From Nocardia aurea (GTDB taxonomy: Bacteria > Actinomycetota > Actinomycetes > Mycobacteriales > Mycobacteriaceae), in assembly GCF_003123685.1 (NCBI RefSeq), contig NZ_QCYJ01000137.1:62001-126000 (forward strand): a stretch of DNA of 64,000 nucleotides, written 5' to 3'. The notes under the pieces are model-generated. The model saw only the letters and a list, made by a program, of their open reading frames with translations, was not told where the DNA came from and did not search any database. Positions 51,372-59,022 of the stretch are shown here, in pieces (the stretch's first letter is position 1; every line of letters starts with the position of its first letter). The position numbers and the translations under genes were made by a program.

Positions 51372-52097
51372 CTAGGTCCGGTTCTCGGTATCGATCGCGG
51401 CACGCAGGCTGGGCGCCTCGAGGTTGGACCACATCACCTCCTTGGTCATCCACACTCCGAAGGGAGTGTTGGCGGCGATGGTCTCGGCCGTCTCCAGTGC
51501 CGCGTCGAGCAACCGCTCCCCCGGCACCACGGAGGAGACGATGCCGATGCGTTCGGCCTCTCGCGCGGTGACCGATCGCCCGGTGAGCAGGATCTCGGCG
51601 GCCCTGGCGAACCCGATCATGCGCGGGAGCAGCCAGCTGACGCCGATATCGCAGTTGGACAGCCCGCGGTTGATGAACGACGCGTGCAACTGCGCGGAGT
51701 CGGCCATGATGCGGATATCGGCCATGAGCGCCAGCGCCATGCCCCCGCCCGCCGCGGCGCCGTTGATCGCCGCGATGATCGGCGCGCGCGTTCCCCGGCA
51801 GGCTTCGACGAGGGAGGCGATGTGCTGTTGCGCGCGCAGTCCGGCCTGCGGACGCCCTTCGCCCTCGAGCGCGCCCGGTGGCGGGCCGTACCCTCGCAGA
51901 TCCAGTCCGGCGCAGAACGCGCGCCCGGCGCCGGTCAGCACGATTGCCCGGATCTCGGAGTCGTGGCGGACGTCGGCCAGCACCCGGTGCAGCGCCTCGA
52001 CGAGTTCGGCGCTCATCGCGTTCAACGCGTCGGGCCGGTTCAGACGGATCAGCAGGACGCCGGGTCGTGGCCGCTCGGTCACGATCTGATCGGGCAT
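51372..52097 (-). CDS. Crotonase truncated by a late amber codon
   Basis: A 241-residue crotonase with both oxyanion-hole loops (GAGRAFCAGLDL; AINGAAAGGGMALALMADI). The frame reads IDTENRT and then TAG at 51372-51374; after it the same frame continues ILSAMTEDHREAVRAFLAKR to a TGA at 51288-51290. Family members usually continue ENRTQ, so the stop looks like CAG changed to TAG. The loss removes the ~27-residue C-terminal helix that helps cover the active site. ATG 52097 (GAGGGGAAG upstream) is chosen over 52154, which would lie against the operator. Confidence 0.8.
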   Translation of the reverse strand: MPDQIVTERPRPGVLLIRLNRPDALNAMSAELVEALHRVLADVRHDSEIRAIVLTGAGRAFCAGLDLRGYGPPPGALEGEGRPQAGLRAQQHIASLVEACRGTRAPIIAAINGAAAGGGMALALMADIRIMADSAQLHASFINRGLSNCDIGVSWLLPRMIGFARAAEILLTGRSVTAREAERIGIVSSVVPGERLLDAALETAETIAANTPFGVWMTKEVMWSNLEAPSLRAAIDTENRT

Positions 52098-52156
52098 TCG
52101 CGCACTTCCCCTCGGGTGGTCGGCAGCATCGTCGTTCGTTGTCACCTTGGACATAT

Positions 52157-52177
52157 CAAGCTAACACCTTTAGGTTA
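52157..52177. promoter_or_regulatory. Recurrent inverted-repeat operator candidate, site 14 (divergent crotonase/SDR)
   Basis: The right arm CTTTAGGTTA is nearly perfect and the left arm CAAGCTAACA is weaker (15 of 20 in total). It lies between divergent genes, 59 bases from the crotonase start and 49 from the SDR start. Confidence 0.55.
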
Positions 52178-52226
52178 ATACCTCCAGGTCGAAGGTTTGT
52201 CGACCAGGGTAAGGAGGGTTGGGAAC

Positions 52227-52826
52227 ATGAAAGAACTACACGGGAGCGTCGCCGTGGTCACCGTCGGCGCCTGGACCTACCTCGACGACACCACCGTCGA
52301 GGAGTGGGACTCCTCGTTCGCGATGCTGGCCCGCAGCGCGTTCCTCGGAACCAAACACGCGGCACGGGTGATGCGCGAACAGGGCGCCGGCTCCATCGTC
52401 AACGTGTCCTCGGTAGCCGGGATACGCACGGGCTTCGGCCCGCATCCCTACGGCGCCGCCAAGGCCGCCGTGTTGCAGATGACCCGCAGCGCCGCCAGGG
52501 AACTGGCCGAATTCCACGTCCGCGTCAACGCGGTCACCCCGGGCGGGGTCGCCACCCGCATCGTCGGTCACGGCGCGGGCCTGGACGGCGAGGAACTGGA
52601 CTCCAGCGTCGAGGACGTGCGGCGCGGGCTGCGCGGTTTCCAGCCACTGCCGCGCGCGGGCGAGGGCGAGGACATCGCGGGGGCCGTCGCGTATCTGGTT
52701 TCGGCGGACGCGTCCTTCGTGACCGGCCAGAACATCGTCGTGGACGGCGGACTCACGCTCGGCAAGGGCTGGCCGGGCAACTACCGGGCCGAGGCCGAGG
52801 CCGCGCGGCGGGCCGCCGCGGGCTGA
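52227..52826 (+). CDS. SDR with the NAD-binding half deleted in frame
   Basis: A 199-residue open frame with a strong ribosome site (AAGGAGGG). It begins like a normal SDR (MKELHGSVAVVT) but jumps directly to GAWTYLDDTTVEEWD, which in full-length SDRs follows the NNAG motif. About 75 residues, including the TGxxxGxG motif and the NNAG, are missing. The rest is intact: Ser/Tyr/Lys (NVSSVAG, YGAAK) and the tail FVTGQNIVVDGGLTLGKG. It cannot bind NAD(P) in the usual way, so it is probably inactive although still translated. Confidence 0.8.
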   Translation: MKELHGSVAVVTVGAWTYLDDTTVEEWDSSFAMLARSAFLGTKHAARVMREQGAGSIVNVSSVAGIRTGFGPHPYGAAKAAVLQMTRSAARELAEFHVRVNAVTPGGVATRIVGHGAGLDGEELDSSVEDVRRGLRGFQPLPRAGEGEDIAGAVAYLVSADASFVTGQNIVVDGGLTLGKGWPGNYRAEAEAARRAAAG

Positions 52827-52836
52827 CCGACGGTGA

Positions 52837-52873
52837 CTCGGCGGCCCGGTCAGACTCCGACCGGGCCGCCGAG
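52837..52873. terminator. Bidirectional terminator between convergent SDR genes
   Basis: CTCGGCGGCCCGGTC and GACCGGGCCGCCGAG form a perfect 15-bp stem with a 7-base loop. It includes the last codons and stop of the minus-strand SDR. Confidence 0.8.
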
Positions 52874-53602
52874 CCACACGCCGACCTCCTCTCCCGAGAC
52901 ATGCGCGCCCTCCGCACCCACCAGGAACGAGACCGTCGCGGCGATCGAATCGGCCGGTATCCGCGGCCAGTGCGCCGCGAGGGCTTCGACCGCCCCCGCG
53001 CCGCCCGAGGCGATGATGTCGGTCTCCACGAAACCCGGCATCACCGCGTTGACCGTGATCCCGCGCCGGGCCACCTCCAACGCCATCGTTCGCGTCATCG
53101 CGACCAGACCGGCCTTCGCCGCCGAATAGGCGCTCATACCGGCGGATGGCCGCCGCCCTCCGGTCGGACTGCTGAGGAAAACCACACGGCCCCAACCATT
53201 CTCGTACATCGCGGGCAGCGCGGCGTGCGCGCAGTAGAACGCGCCGCTGAGATTGACACCGATCACCCGGTCCCAGTCCCGAGGCGACTGCTTGCGCGCG
53301 GCACCGGCGAGATTCATGCCCGCGTTGTTCACCAGTACCGCGGGCGCGCCCAATGTGCTTGTCGTCGTGGCGATCAGCTCTTCTGCCTGCGCGGCGTCGG
53401 AGATGTCGGCGCGGATCGCGATGGCCCGCCCGCCACCGTCGATGATCCGGTCGACCACCTGTTTCGCGTCGGTCTCGCTCGACGAATAGTTCACCGCGAC
53501 GGCGAAACCGTCGCGGGCCAGACGTCGCGAGATCGCGGCGCCGATCCCGCGACCACCACCGGTGACCACGGCCACCTTCTGCTCGATCGACATCGCCGTC
53601 AC
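52850..53602 (-). CDS. SDR oxidoreductase, FabG-like
   Basis: A 250-residue classical SDR with TGGGRGIG (about 14-21), NNAG, catalytic Ser/Tyr/Lys (FLSSPTGG, YSAAK) and the tail VSGEEVGVWLGGPVGV. It resembles acetoacetyl-CoA or 3-ketoacyl reductases of the FabG group. GTG 53602 overlaps the ligase stop; ATG 53593 is an alternative. Last gene of the long ligase/Mo-enzyme/FprB/ligase operon; its 3' end lies inside a terminator hairpin. Confidence 0.88.
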   Translation of the reverse strand: MTAMSIEQKVAVVTGGGRGIGAAISRRLARDGFAVAVNYSSSETDAKQVVDRIIDGGGRAIAIRADISDAAQAEELIATTTSTLGAPAVLVNNAGMNLAGAARKQSPRDWDRVIGVNLSGAFYCAHAALPAMYENGWGRVVFLSSPTGGRRPSAGMSAYSAAKAGLVAMTRTMALEVARRGITVNAVMPGFVETDIIASGGAGAVEALAAHWPRIPADSIAATVSFLVGAEGAHVSGEEVGVWLGGPVGV

Positions 53603-55119
53603 CGCACTTTCGAGTAGGTCATGGGCACATCGGCGTAGGTCTCGCGCATTTCCCGCTTGGCGATCTTGCCGCTCGGCATGCGTGGCAACGGCTCATCGAC
53701 GAACACCACATAGCGCGGCACCTTGTAATCGGCGAGGTTGCGCCCGCAATGCTCGATGACGGCCGCCACCGTGAGTCCCGCCGTCCTCCTCACGATCGCC
53801 GCGGGCGTCTCGCCGAACTTCTCATCGGCGACGCTGATCACGGCCACCTCCTCGACCTCGGCCAGCTCATTGATGACCTGCTCGATCTCGGCGGGCGAGA
53901 TGTTCAGCCCGCCGGAGATGATCATGTCCTTGAGCCGGTCGACGAAGGTCAGATAACCGTTCTCGTCCAGTTTTCCGAGATCGCCGGTGCGCAGCCAACC
54001 GTCGACCACGGTGGCGCGGGTCGCCTCGTCGTTGCGCCAGTACCCCGGCATCATGCCGGGACCGCGCAACAGGATCTCGCCGACTTCGTCGGGCGCGCAA
54101 TCGGTTCCGTCGGCGTCGACCACCCTGATCTTGGTGAATATGCCGCCCCAACCGCATTTGTCCGGATGATCGGCCGCCTCCGTGCGCGGCATGACGGTGG
54201 CCGAGCCGCCGATCTCGGTCTGTCCGTAGAGCTGTCGCAACTGCACACCCCTGGCCAGCCAGGTGCCGACCAGGTCGGAGGGCACCCGCGCGCCACCCAC
54301 GTGCGCGGTGGTCAGATGCCGCAGATCCGCGTCGCCGAATCCGGGTACCCGCGCGATCTGCTCCCACAGAATCGGCGGTCCGGTCAGCGTGGTCACGCGA
54401 CTCTCGACCAGCACCCGCAGCGCGGCCTGCGGATCGAAGCCCGGTTGCAGCAGCAGGGTTCCGCCGTGCAGCACCGTCCGTGCGATACCCCAGATGATTC
54501 CGGCGGCGCTGAACAGCGGCAGCACCATCAGCACCCGCAGCCCGTTCTGTTCGATCGGTTCCATCAGCGACCACTCGTGCATCTCGCCCGCGATGCTCGC
54601 GTGGGTGAACACCACGCCCTTGGCTCGCCCGGTAGTGCCGCTGGTGAAGACGATGGCGGTGGGCGCGGTGTGATCCATGATCGGCGTCCGGAACCGCGGA
54701 TTCGCCGTGGCGCGCAGCGGGCGCACGACCACGTCGAATTCGGCGATCGCGAAATCCCCTCGGGCGGAGTGCACCTGGTCGAGCCGGGGGCGCAGATCGC
54801 GATCACAGTAGACGAGCGCGGGTTCGCAATCCTCGACGAGCGCGGTCAGCTCACCCGCCAGCATGCGGTGGTTGAAGGGCGCGCAGATCGCGCCGACCTT
54901 CATGGCGCCCAGCGCCGCCGCGCACCATTCGAGTGAATTCACCCCGAGGTAGCCGACCCGGTCACCGACCGTGACTCCGCGCGCGGCGAGGTCGGCGGCG
55001 ACTCCGTCGGCCCAGGTGTCGAGTTCCCGGGAGGTGACGATGTCGCCGGCGAAGTCGATCGCGGGCTGATCGGGGATCACACGGGCCCAGTAGGTCAGTG
55101 CGTCGATCACAGATCTCAT
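53599..55119 (-). CDS. Acyl-CoA synthetase (AMP-forming)
   Basis: A 506-residue ANL ligase with VFTSGTTGRAKGV (P-loop), YGQTEIGG, GWLRTGDLG, DRLKDMIISGGLNISPAE and the C-terminal catalytic Lys in PSGKIAKR. It is a close paralog of the ligase at 20904-22421, so similar acids are likely. ATG 55119 (AAAGG upstream) is chosen; the frame is open upstream. It lies 52 bases after the FprB-like gene. Confidence 0.9.
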   Translation of the reverse strand: MRSVIDALTYWARVIPDQPAIDFAGDIVTSRELDTWADGVAADLAARGVTVGDRVGYLGVNSLEWCAAALGAMKVGAICAPFNHRMLAGELTALVEDCEPALVYCDRDLRPRLDQVHSARGDFAIAEFDVVVRPLRATANPRFRTPIMDHTAPTAIVFTSGTTGRAKGVVFTHASIAGEMHEWSLMEPIEQNGLRVLMVLPLFSAAGIIWGIARTVLHGGTLLLQPGFDPQAALRVLVESRVTTLTGPPILWEQIARVPGFGDADLRHLTTAHVGGARVPSDLVGTWLARGVQLRQLYGQTEIGGSATVMPRTEAADHPDKCGWGGIFTKIRVVDADGTDCAPDEVGEILLRGPGMMPGYWRNDEATRATVVDGWLRTGDLGKLDENGYLTFVDRLKDMIISGGLNISPAEIEQVINELAEVEEVAVISVADEKFGETPAAIVRRTAGLTVAAVIEHCGRNLADYKVPRYVVFVDEPLPRMPSGKIAKREMRETYADVPMTYSKVR

Positions 55120-55171
55120 GAGCTGCCTTTCGATATTCCGATGGCGATCCCCCGCGCAGGAACCCGCCGAG

Positions 55172-56788
55172 TCACCCCCGTGCCGCCCGCGCGATATCTC
55201 GCGCCGCCGCCACATCCACGACCTTCACGCGCGGCCGACCCGCCGCCCGTCCCGCTTCCCGCTCGTGCCGGTCGATCGCGCGCCAGTCGATCCCGTCCAA
55301 CAGGTCCGGCCGCCGCGCGCGCAGCAGTGTCGCGAATTCCTCGGCGTCCTGTTCCGGTGCGCCCAGGAGTCCGGCACGGAAGTCCTCGACCAGGTTGGCC
55401 ACGGTTTCGGCGGCACAATACCGATTGGTGCCGATCACTCCGGTGGCGCCGCGTTTGATCCAGCCCGCGACGTACTGCCCCGACACCGAACCGCCCCCAT
55501 CGGTCACCCGGCCCGCGATATTGGCGATCGTGCCGCTCGCCTCGTCGAACGGCAGACCTGGCACGGGCTCGCCGCGATACCCGATCGCCCGGAGCACCAG
55601 ACCAGTTTCGACGACCTCCTCGGCGCCGGTACCGGATTCGGTGACGCGCAGCGCCTCGACCCGGTCGTCGCCGACCACCTCGCGCGGCACGGAACCGAAC
55701 CGGAAGACGATCCGTTTGTTCCCCGGGATGTACTCCCGCGCCGCGTACTCGGCAAGGATCGCCGCTTTCCTGCCGTCGGCCGCCTCGATCGCGCCCCCCA
55801 CACCGACGTCGATCCCGGGCAACGACCCGAGGGCGAGCAGTTCCGGCGTCGTGCACGCCGCGTGCTCCGGCGCGCGTCTGCCGAGCACGATCACCTCCTC
55901 GATCGCGCTGTCGGCCAGCGCGGCGAGCGCGTGATCGGCGATATCGGTGCGGCGCAGGTCATCCGGGGCCGACACGAGGATCCGCGCGACGTCGAGGGCG
56001 ACATTGCCGTTGCCGACCACGACGGCCCGGCGGGTCGACAGGTCGAAGACGCGGTCGGCGTATTCGGGATGGCCGTTGTACCAGGCGACGAACTCCCTGG
56101 CGGCATGGCTGCCGGGCAGTTCCTCACCGGGGACGCCGAGGCGGCGATCGCCCGCGGCGCCGGACGCGTGGATCACCGCGTGGTGATGGGCGAGCAGTTC
56201 CTCGACGCTCACGTCGGTGCCGATTTCGACGCCGAGGTGGAAGCCGAAACCGTCGCGCCGGGCGGTCCGCTCGAACACCCGGTCCACCGTCTTGGTGTGC
56301 CCGTGGTCGGGGGCGACGCCGAATCGCACCAGTCCCCCGGCGACGGGTAACCGTTCGAACAGGGTGACCCGTGCGTCGATGTCGCGGCGTGCCAGCAGCT
56401 CTTCGGCGGCGTAGAACGCCGAAGGTCCCGATCCGACGATCGCCACCCGCACGATTTCCGGTTCACCCCGGCCCGTCGTCGCGATCGACGGCGGCAGGGG
56501 CTGCACGTGCGCGCCCGACGGCGTGGCGCGCGGGTTGCGGGTGAAGTACTCGAGATTGATGTCGCGGTAGGGCTGCTGGTCGGCGCTCAGCGCGTCGTCG
56601 GGGACGATCGCGTCGACCGGGCACACCTCGGCGCAGGCGCCGCAGTCGATACACGCGCCGGGATCGATGTAGAGCATCTCGGTGCGCGCGTAGTCCCGCT
56701 CGGCGGGTGTCGGATGGATGCAGTCCACCGGGCAGACCGCGACACAGGTCGCGTCGTTGCAGCAGTTCTGGGTGACCACGTACGCCAT
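55172..56788 (-). CDS. fprB: Ferredoxin-fused ferredoxin-NADP reductase (FprB-like)
   Basis: A 538-residue protein. Residues 1-~75 are a two-cluster bacterial ferredoxin (NCCNDATCVAVCPVDC and CIDCGACAEVCPVDA). From ~112 is an FAD/NADP reductase of the FprA/adrenodoxin-reductase type (VRVAIVGSGPSAFYAAEELL, GGLVRFGVAPDH, VVGNGNVALDVARIL, GYRGEPVPGLPFD, YVAGWIKRGATGVIGTN). The order matches mycobacterial FprB (Rv0886). It links NADPH and ferredoxin-type carriers. Here it is embedded between two molybdopterin enzymes and a ligase with a 4-base overlap, so it likely takes or supplies their electrons. Confidence 0.93.
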   Translation of the reverse strand: MAYVVTQNCCNDATCVAVCPVDCIHPTPAERDYARTEMLYIDPGACIDCGACAEVCPVDAIVPDDALSADQQPYRDINLEYFTRNPRATPSGAHVQPLPPSIATTGRGEPEIVRVAIVGSGPSAFYAAEELLARRDIDARVTLFERLPVAGGLVRFGVAPDHGHTKTVDRVFERTARRDGFGFHLGVEIGTDVSVEELLAHHHAVIHASGAAGDRRLGVPGEELPGSHAAREFVAWYNGHPEYADRVFDLSTRRAVVVGNGNVALDVARILVSAPDDLRRTDIADHALAALADSAIEEVIVLGRRAPEHAACTTPELLALGSLPGIDVGVGGAIEAADGRKAAILAEYAAREYIPGNKRIVFRFGSVPREVVGDDRVEALRVTESGTGAEEVVETGLVLRAIGYRGEPVPGLPFDEASGTIANIAGRVTDGGGSVSGQYVAGWIKRGATGVIGTNRYCAAETVANLVEDFRAGLLGAPEQDAEEFATLLRARRPDLLDGIDWRAIDRHEREAGRAAGRPRVKVVDVAAARDIARAARG

Positions 56789-59022
56789 CAGCCGTGCTCC
56801 TGGCTCGTTCGCGCCACGGTGACCCTGACGCCGTTGAAGATCGGGGACGCCGTCAGCGCCTCGAGGTCGGTGTCGTCGTCGACCAGCGCGTTGTAGTTGG
56901 CGCCCGGCACGGCCGCCGACCTCGACATACGCAGGCCCGGACCGTCGTGTCCCCATCCGTGCGGCATGCTGACCACGCCCGCCCGCAGCGCGTCGTCGAT
57001 CCGCAGTTCCGCTTCGACGGAAGCGATCCTGGAGGTGACCGAGACCTGATCGCCGTCGATCAACCGCAACGCGGCCGCGTCCACCGGGCTCATCAGCAAC
57101 GCGCACTGGCCCCCGTCCGGCTGGGGCAGCGCGTTGTGCAGCCACGAGTTCATGCCGCGCCGCTGCCTGCGATTGATCAACAGGAGCCCGTCCTCGACGC
57201 GGGTCAGGCTCGCGCGCAGCCGCGGCAGGTCGGCCACGATCATCTCCGGCATCAGATCGATCCGGCCGTGCGGCGTCCGCAGTACCTCCGGCAACCGGGA
57301 CCGCAATGGCCCGTAGTCGATACCGTTCGGATTCGCTTCCAGCAGCGCGAGAGTCAGTCCGCCCTCGATGCCACCGAATCGGTCGCCGTAGGGTCCGCTG
57401 CGCAGTCGCAGATCGAGTAGCCGCGCGGGGCCGCGCCGATCTCGGACCGCCTCCGCCGCCCGTTCCGGTTCGCAGCCCGCCAGTTTCGCGGCGCGCCGGA
57501 CGGCGACGGCGGCCACCTCGTCGTCCAGATCCGCGACCGAACGGTCGGGGACACCGCGGGCGATGGCGGCCAGCCGGAGCAGGATCTGCCATTCGGACAG
57601 TTCACCGTCGGCGAGTTCGAGCAGCGGCGGGGTGTAGCGGGCGACATTGCGCACTTGGAAATGCGACAGCGTCACGTCGTGGTGGCCCCGGGTCGCCAGG
57701 GGCGGGGGCGGCAGGATCACATCCGCGAATCGGGTGGTCTCGTTGAGGTAGCAGTCCACCGACACCATGAAGTCGAGCGCGCCGAGCGCTCGCTCGATCG
57801 CCGCGCTGTTGGGCAGCGAGCGAGCGGGATTCCCGGCCAGGGTGATCAGCGCGCGGACGCGCCCCGGTCCCGGGGTGAGGATCTCCTCGGCGAAACACAC
57901 CGCGGGTAGTTCACCCATCGCCTCCGGCAGATCACGCACCCTCGATCGCCAGCGGTCGAAGGTGAGCCGGGGCGGTTTTCCGGTCGGCCAGGTGTTCGGC
58001 CCGCCGCTCGGGGGCAGCGCGAACATCGCACCGCCGGGCCGGTCCAAATTCCCGGTGACGATCGTCAGCACCTCGACCAGCCAGTTCGCCAGCGTGCCGA
58101 ATTCCTGCATGCAGGTGCCGATCCGCGAATGCGCCACCGCCGACGGCGCGCCCGCGAAGCCGCGCGCGACCGAACGAATCAGATCCGGATCGACGCCGCA
58201 GGCCGGAGCGGCCGTCTCCGGCGGATACGCGGCGGCCATGGCGAGCGCCGCCTCGAGGCCGTCCACGACCTCGGGCACCCGTCCCGGACGGGCCAGACAC
58301 TCGTTCGCGATCACCGACACCACCCCGAGCAGGAACAGCGCGTCGGTGCCGGGACGGATCGCCACGTGGATGTCGGCGACCTCCGCGGTTCGGGTCCGTA
58401 CCGGATCCACCACGACGAGCGTGCCGCCGCGTTCACGCAGCGCGCGCAATCGGTGGTGCATGCCGGGCGCGGTGACGGTGCTGCCGTTGGAGACCATCGG
58501 ATTCGAGCCAAGGATCAGCAGGTAGTCGGTGCGATCGATATCGGGCAGGCTCACGCCGAGGCCGGTTCCGTACAGCAGCATATGGGCGAGATTCTTCGGC
58601 CAGGTGTCCACGCTCGCGGGCGAGTACACATTCCTGGTGCCGAGAGCGCCGATCAACTCGCCGAGGTAGAAGGTCGAGTCGAGATGGTGCGCGGCCGGAT
58701 TACCGTGGTAGAGCGCGCAACTGCCGGGATCGGCGACGAATTCCGGTAGTCGCGCGGCTATCTCGTCGAATGCCTCGACCCAGGTGGCCTCGCGGAATTC
58801 CCCGCTCGCGGTGCGCAGCATCGGTACGCGAACGCGGTCGGGGTCGGCTTCGAGTTCACCGAGCCCCAGCCCCTTGGCGCAGCTGTGTCCGGCGCTCATC
58901 AGGTCGGCGGGATTGGGCGTGACACGGGTGACCGCGCGTGCGTCGAGTTCGAAGATCAGGCCGCAGGTCGACTCGCACAGCGGGCAGATCCGGTGTCCGG
59001 TACGTGGCTCGGTGGTCGTCAC
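56788..59022 (-). CDS. Molybdopterin oxidoreductase (DMSO-reductase family), second of a pair
   Basis: A 744-residue bis-MGD enzyme. The N-terminal [4Fe-4S] ligands are Cys13, Cys16, Cys20 and Cys48 with Lys50 after it. Cofactor blocks: LLILGSNPMVSNG, VVVDPVRTRTAEVADIHVAIRPGTDALFL, ALITLAGNPARSLPN, and the C-terminal NRRQRRGMNSWLHN and GDQVSVTSRIASVEAEL. No Tat signal is visible, so it is probably cytosolic. At the Mo-ligand position Asp appears (SPASVDTWPKN) in place of Cys or Sec. GTG start overlaps the upstream stop (GTGA), and its stop overlaps the FprB-like ATG. Confidence 0.9.
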   Translation of the reverse strand: MTTTEPRTGHRICPLCESTCGLIFELDARAVTRVTPNPADLMSAGHSCAKGLGLGELEADPDRVRVPMLRTASGEFREATWVEAFDEIAARLPEFVADPGSCALYHGNPAAHHLDSTFYLGELIGALGTRNVYSPASVDTWPKNLAHMLLYGTGLGVSLPDIDRTDYLLILGSNPMVSNGSTVTAPGMHHRLRALRERGGTLVVVDPVRTRTAEVADIHVAIRPGTDALFLLGVVSVIANECLARPGRVPEVVDGLEAALAMAAAYPPETAAPACGVDPDLIRSVARGFAGAPSAVAHSRIGTCMQEFGTLANWLVEVLTIVTGNLDRPGGAMFALPPSGGPNTWPTGKPPRLTFDRWRSRVRDLPEAMGELPAVCFAEEILTPGPGRVRALITLAGNPARSLPNSAAIERALGALDFMVSVDCYLNETTRFADVILPPPPLATRGHHDVTLSHFQVRNVARYTPPLLELADGELSEWQILLRLAAIARGVPDRSVADLDDEVAAVAVRRAAKLAGCEPERAAEAVRDRRGPARLLDLRLRSGPYGDRFGGIEGGLTLALLEANPNGIDYGPLRSRLPEVLRTPHGRIDLMPEMIVADLPRLRASLTRVEDGLLLINRRQRRGMNSWLHNALPQPDGGQCALLMSPVDAAALRLIDGDQVSVTSRIASVEAELRIDDALRAGVVSMPHGWGHDGPGLRMSRSAAVPGANYNALVDDDTDLEALTASPIFNGVRVTVARTSQEHG

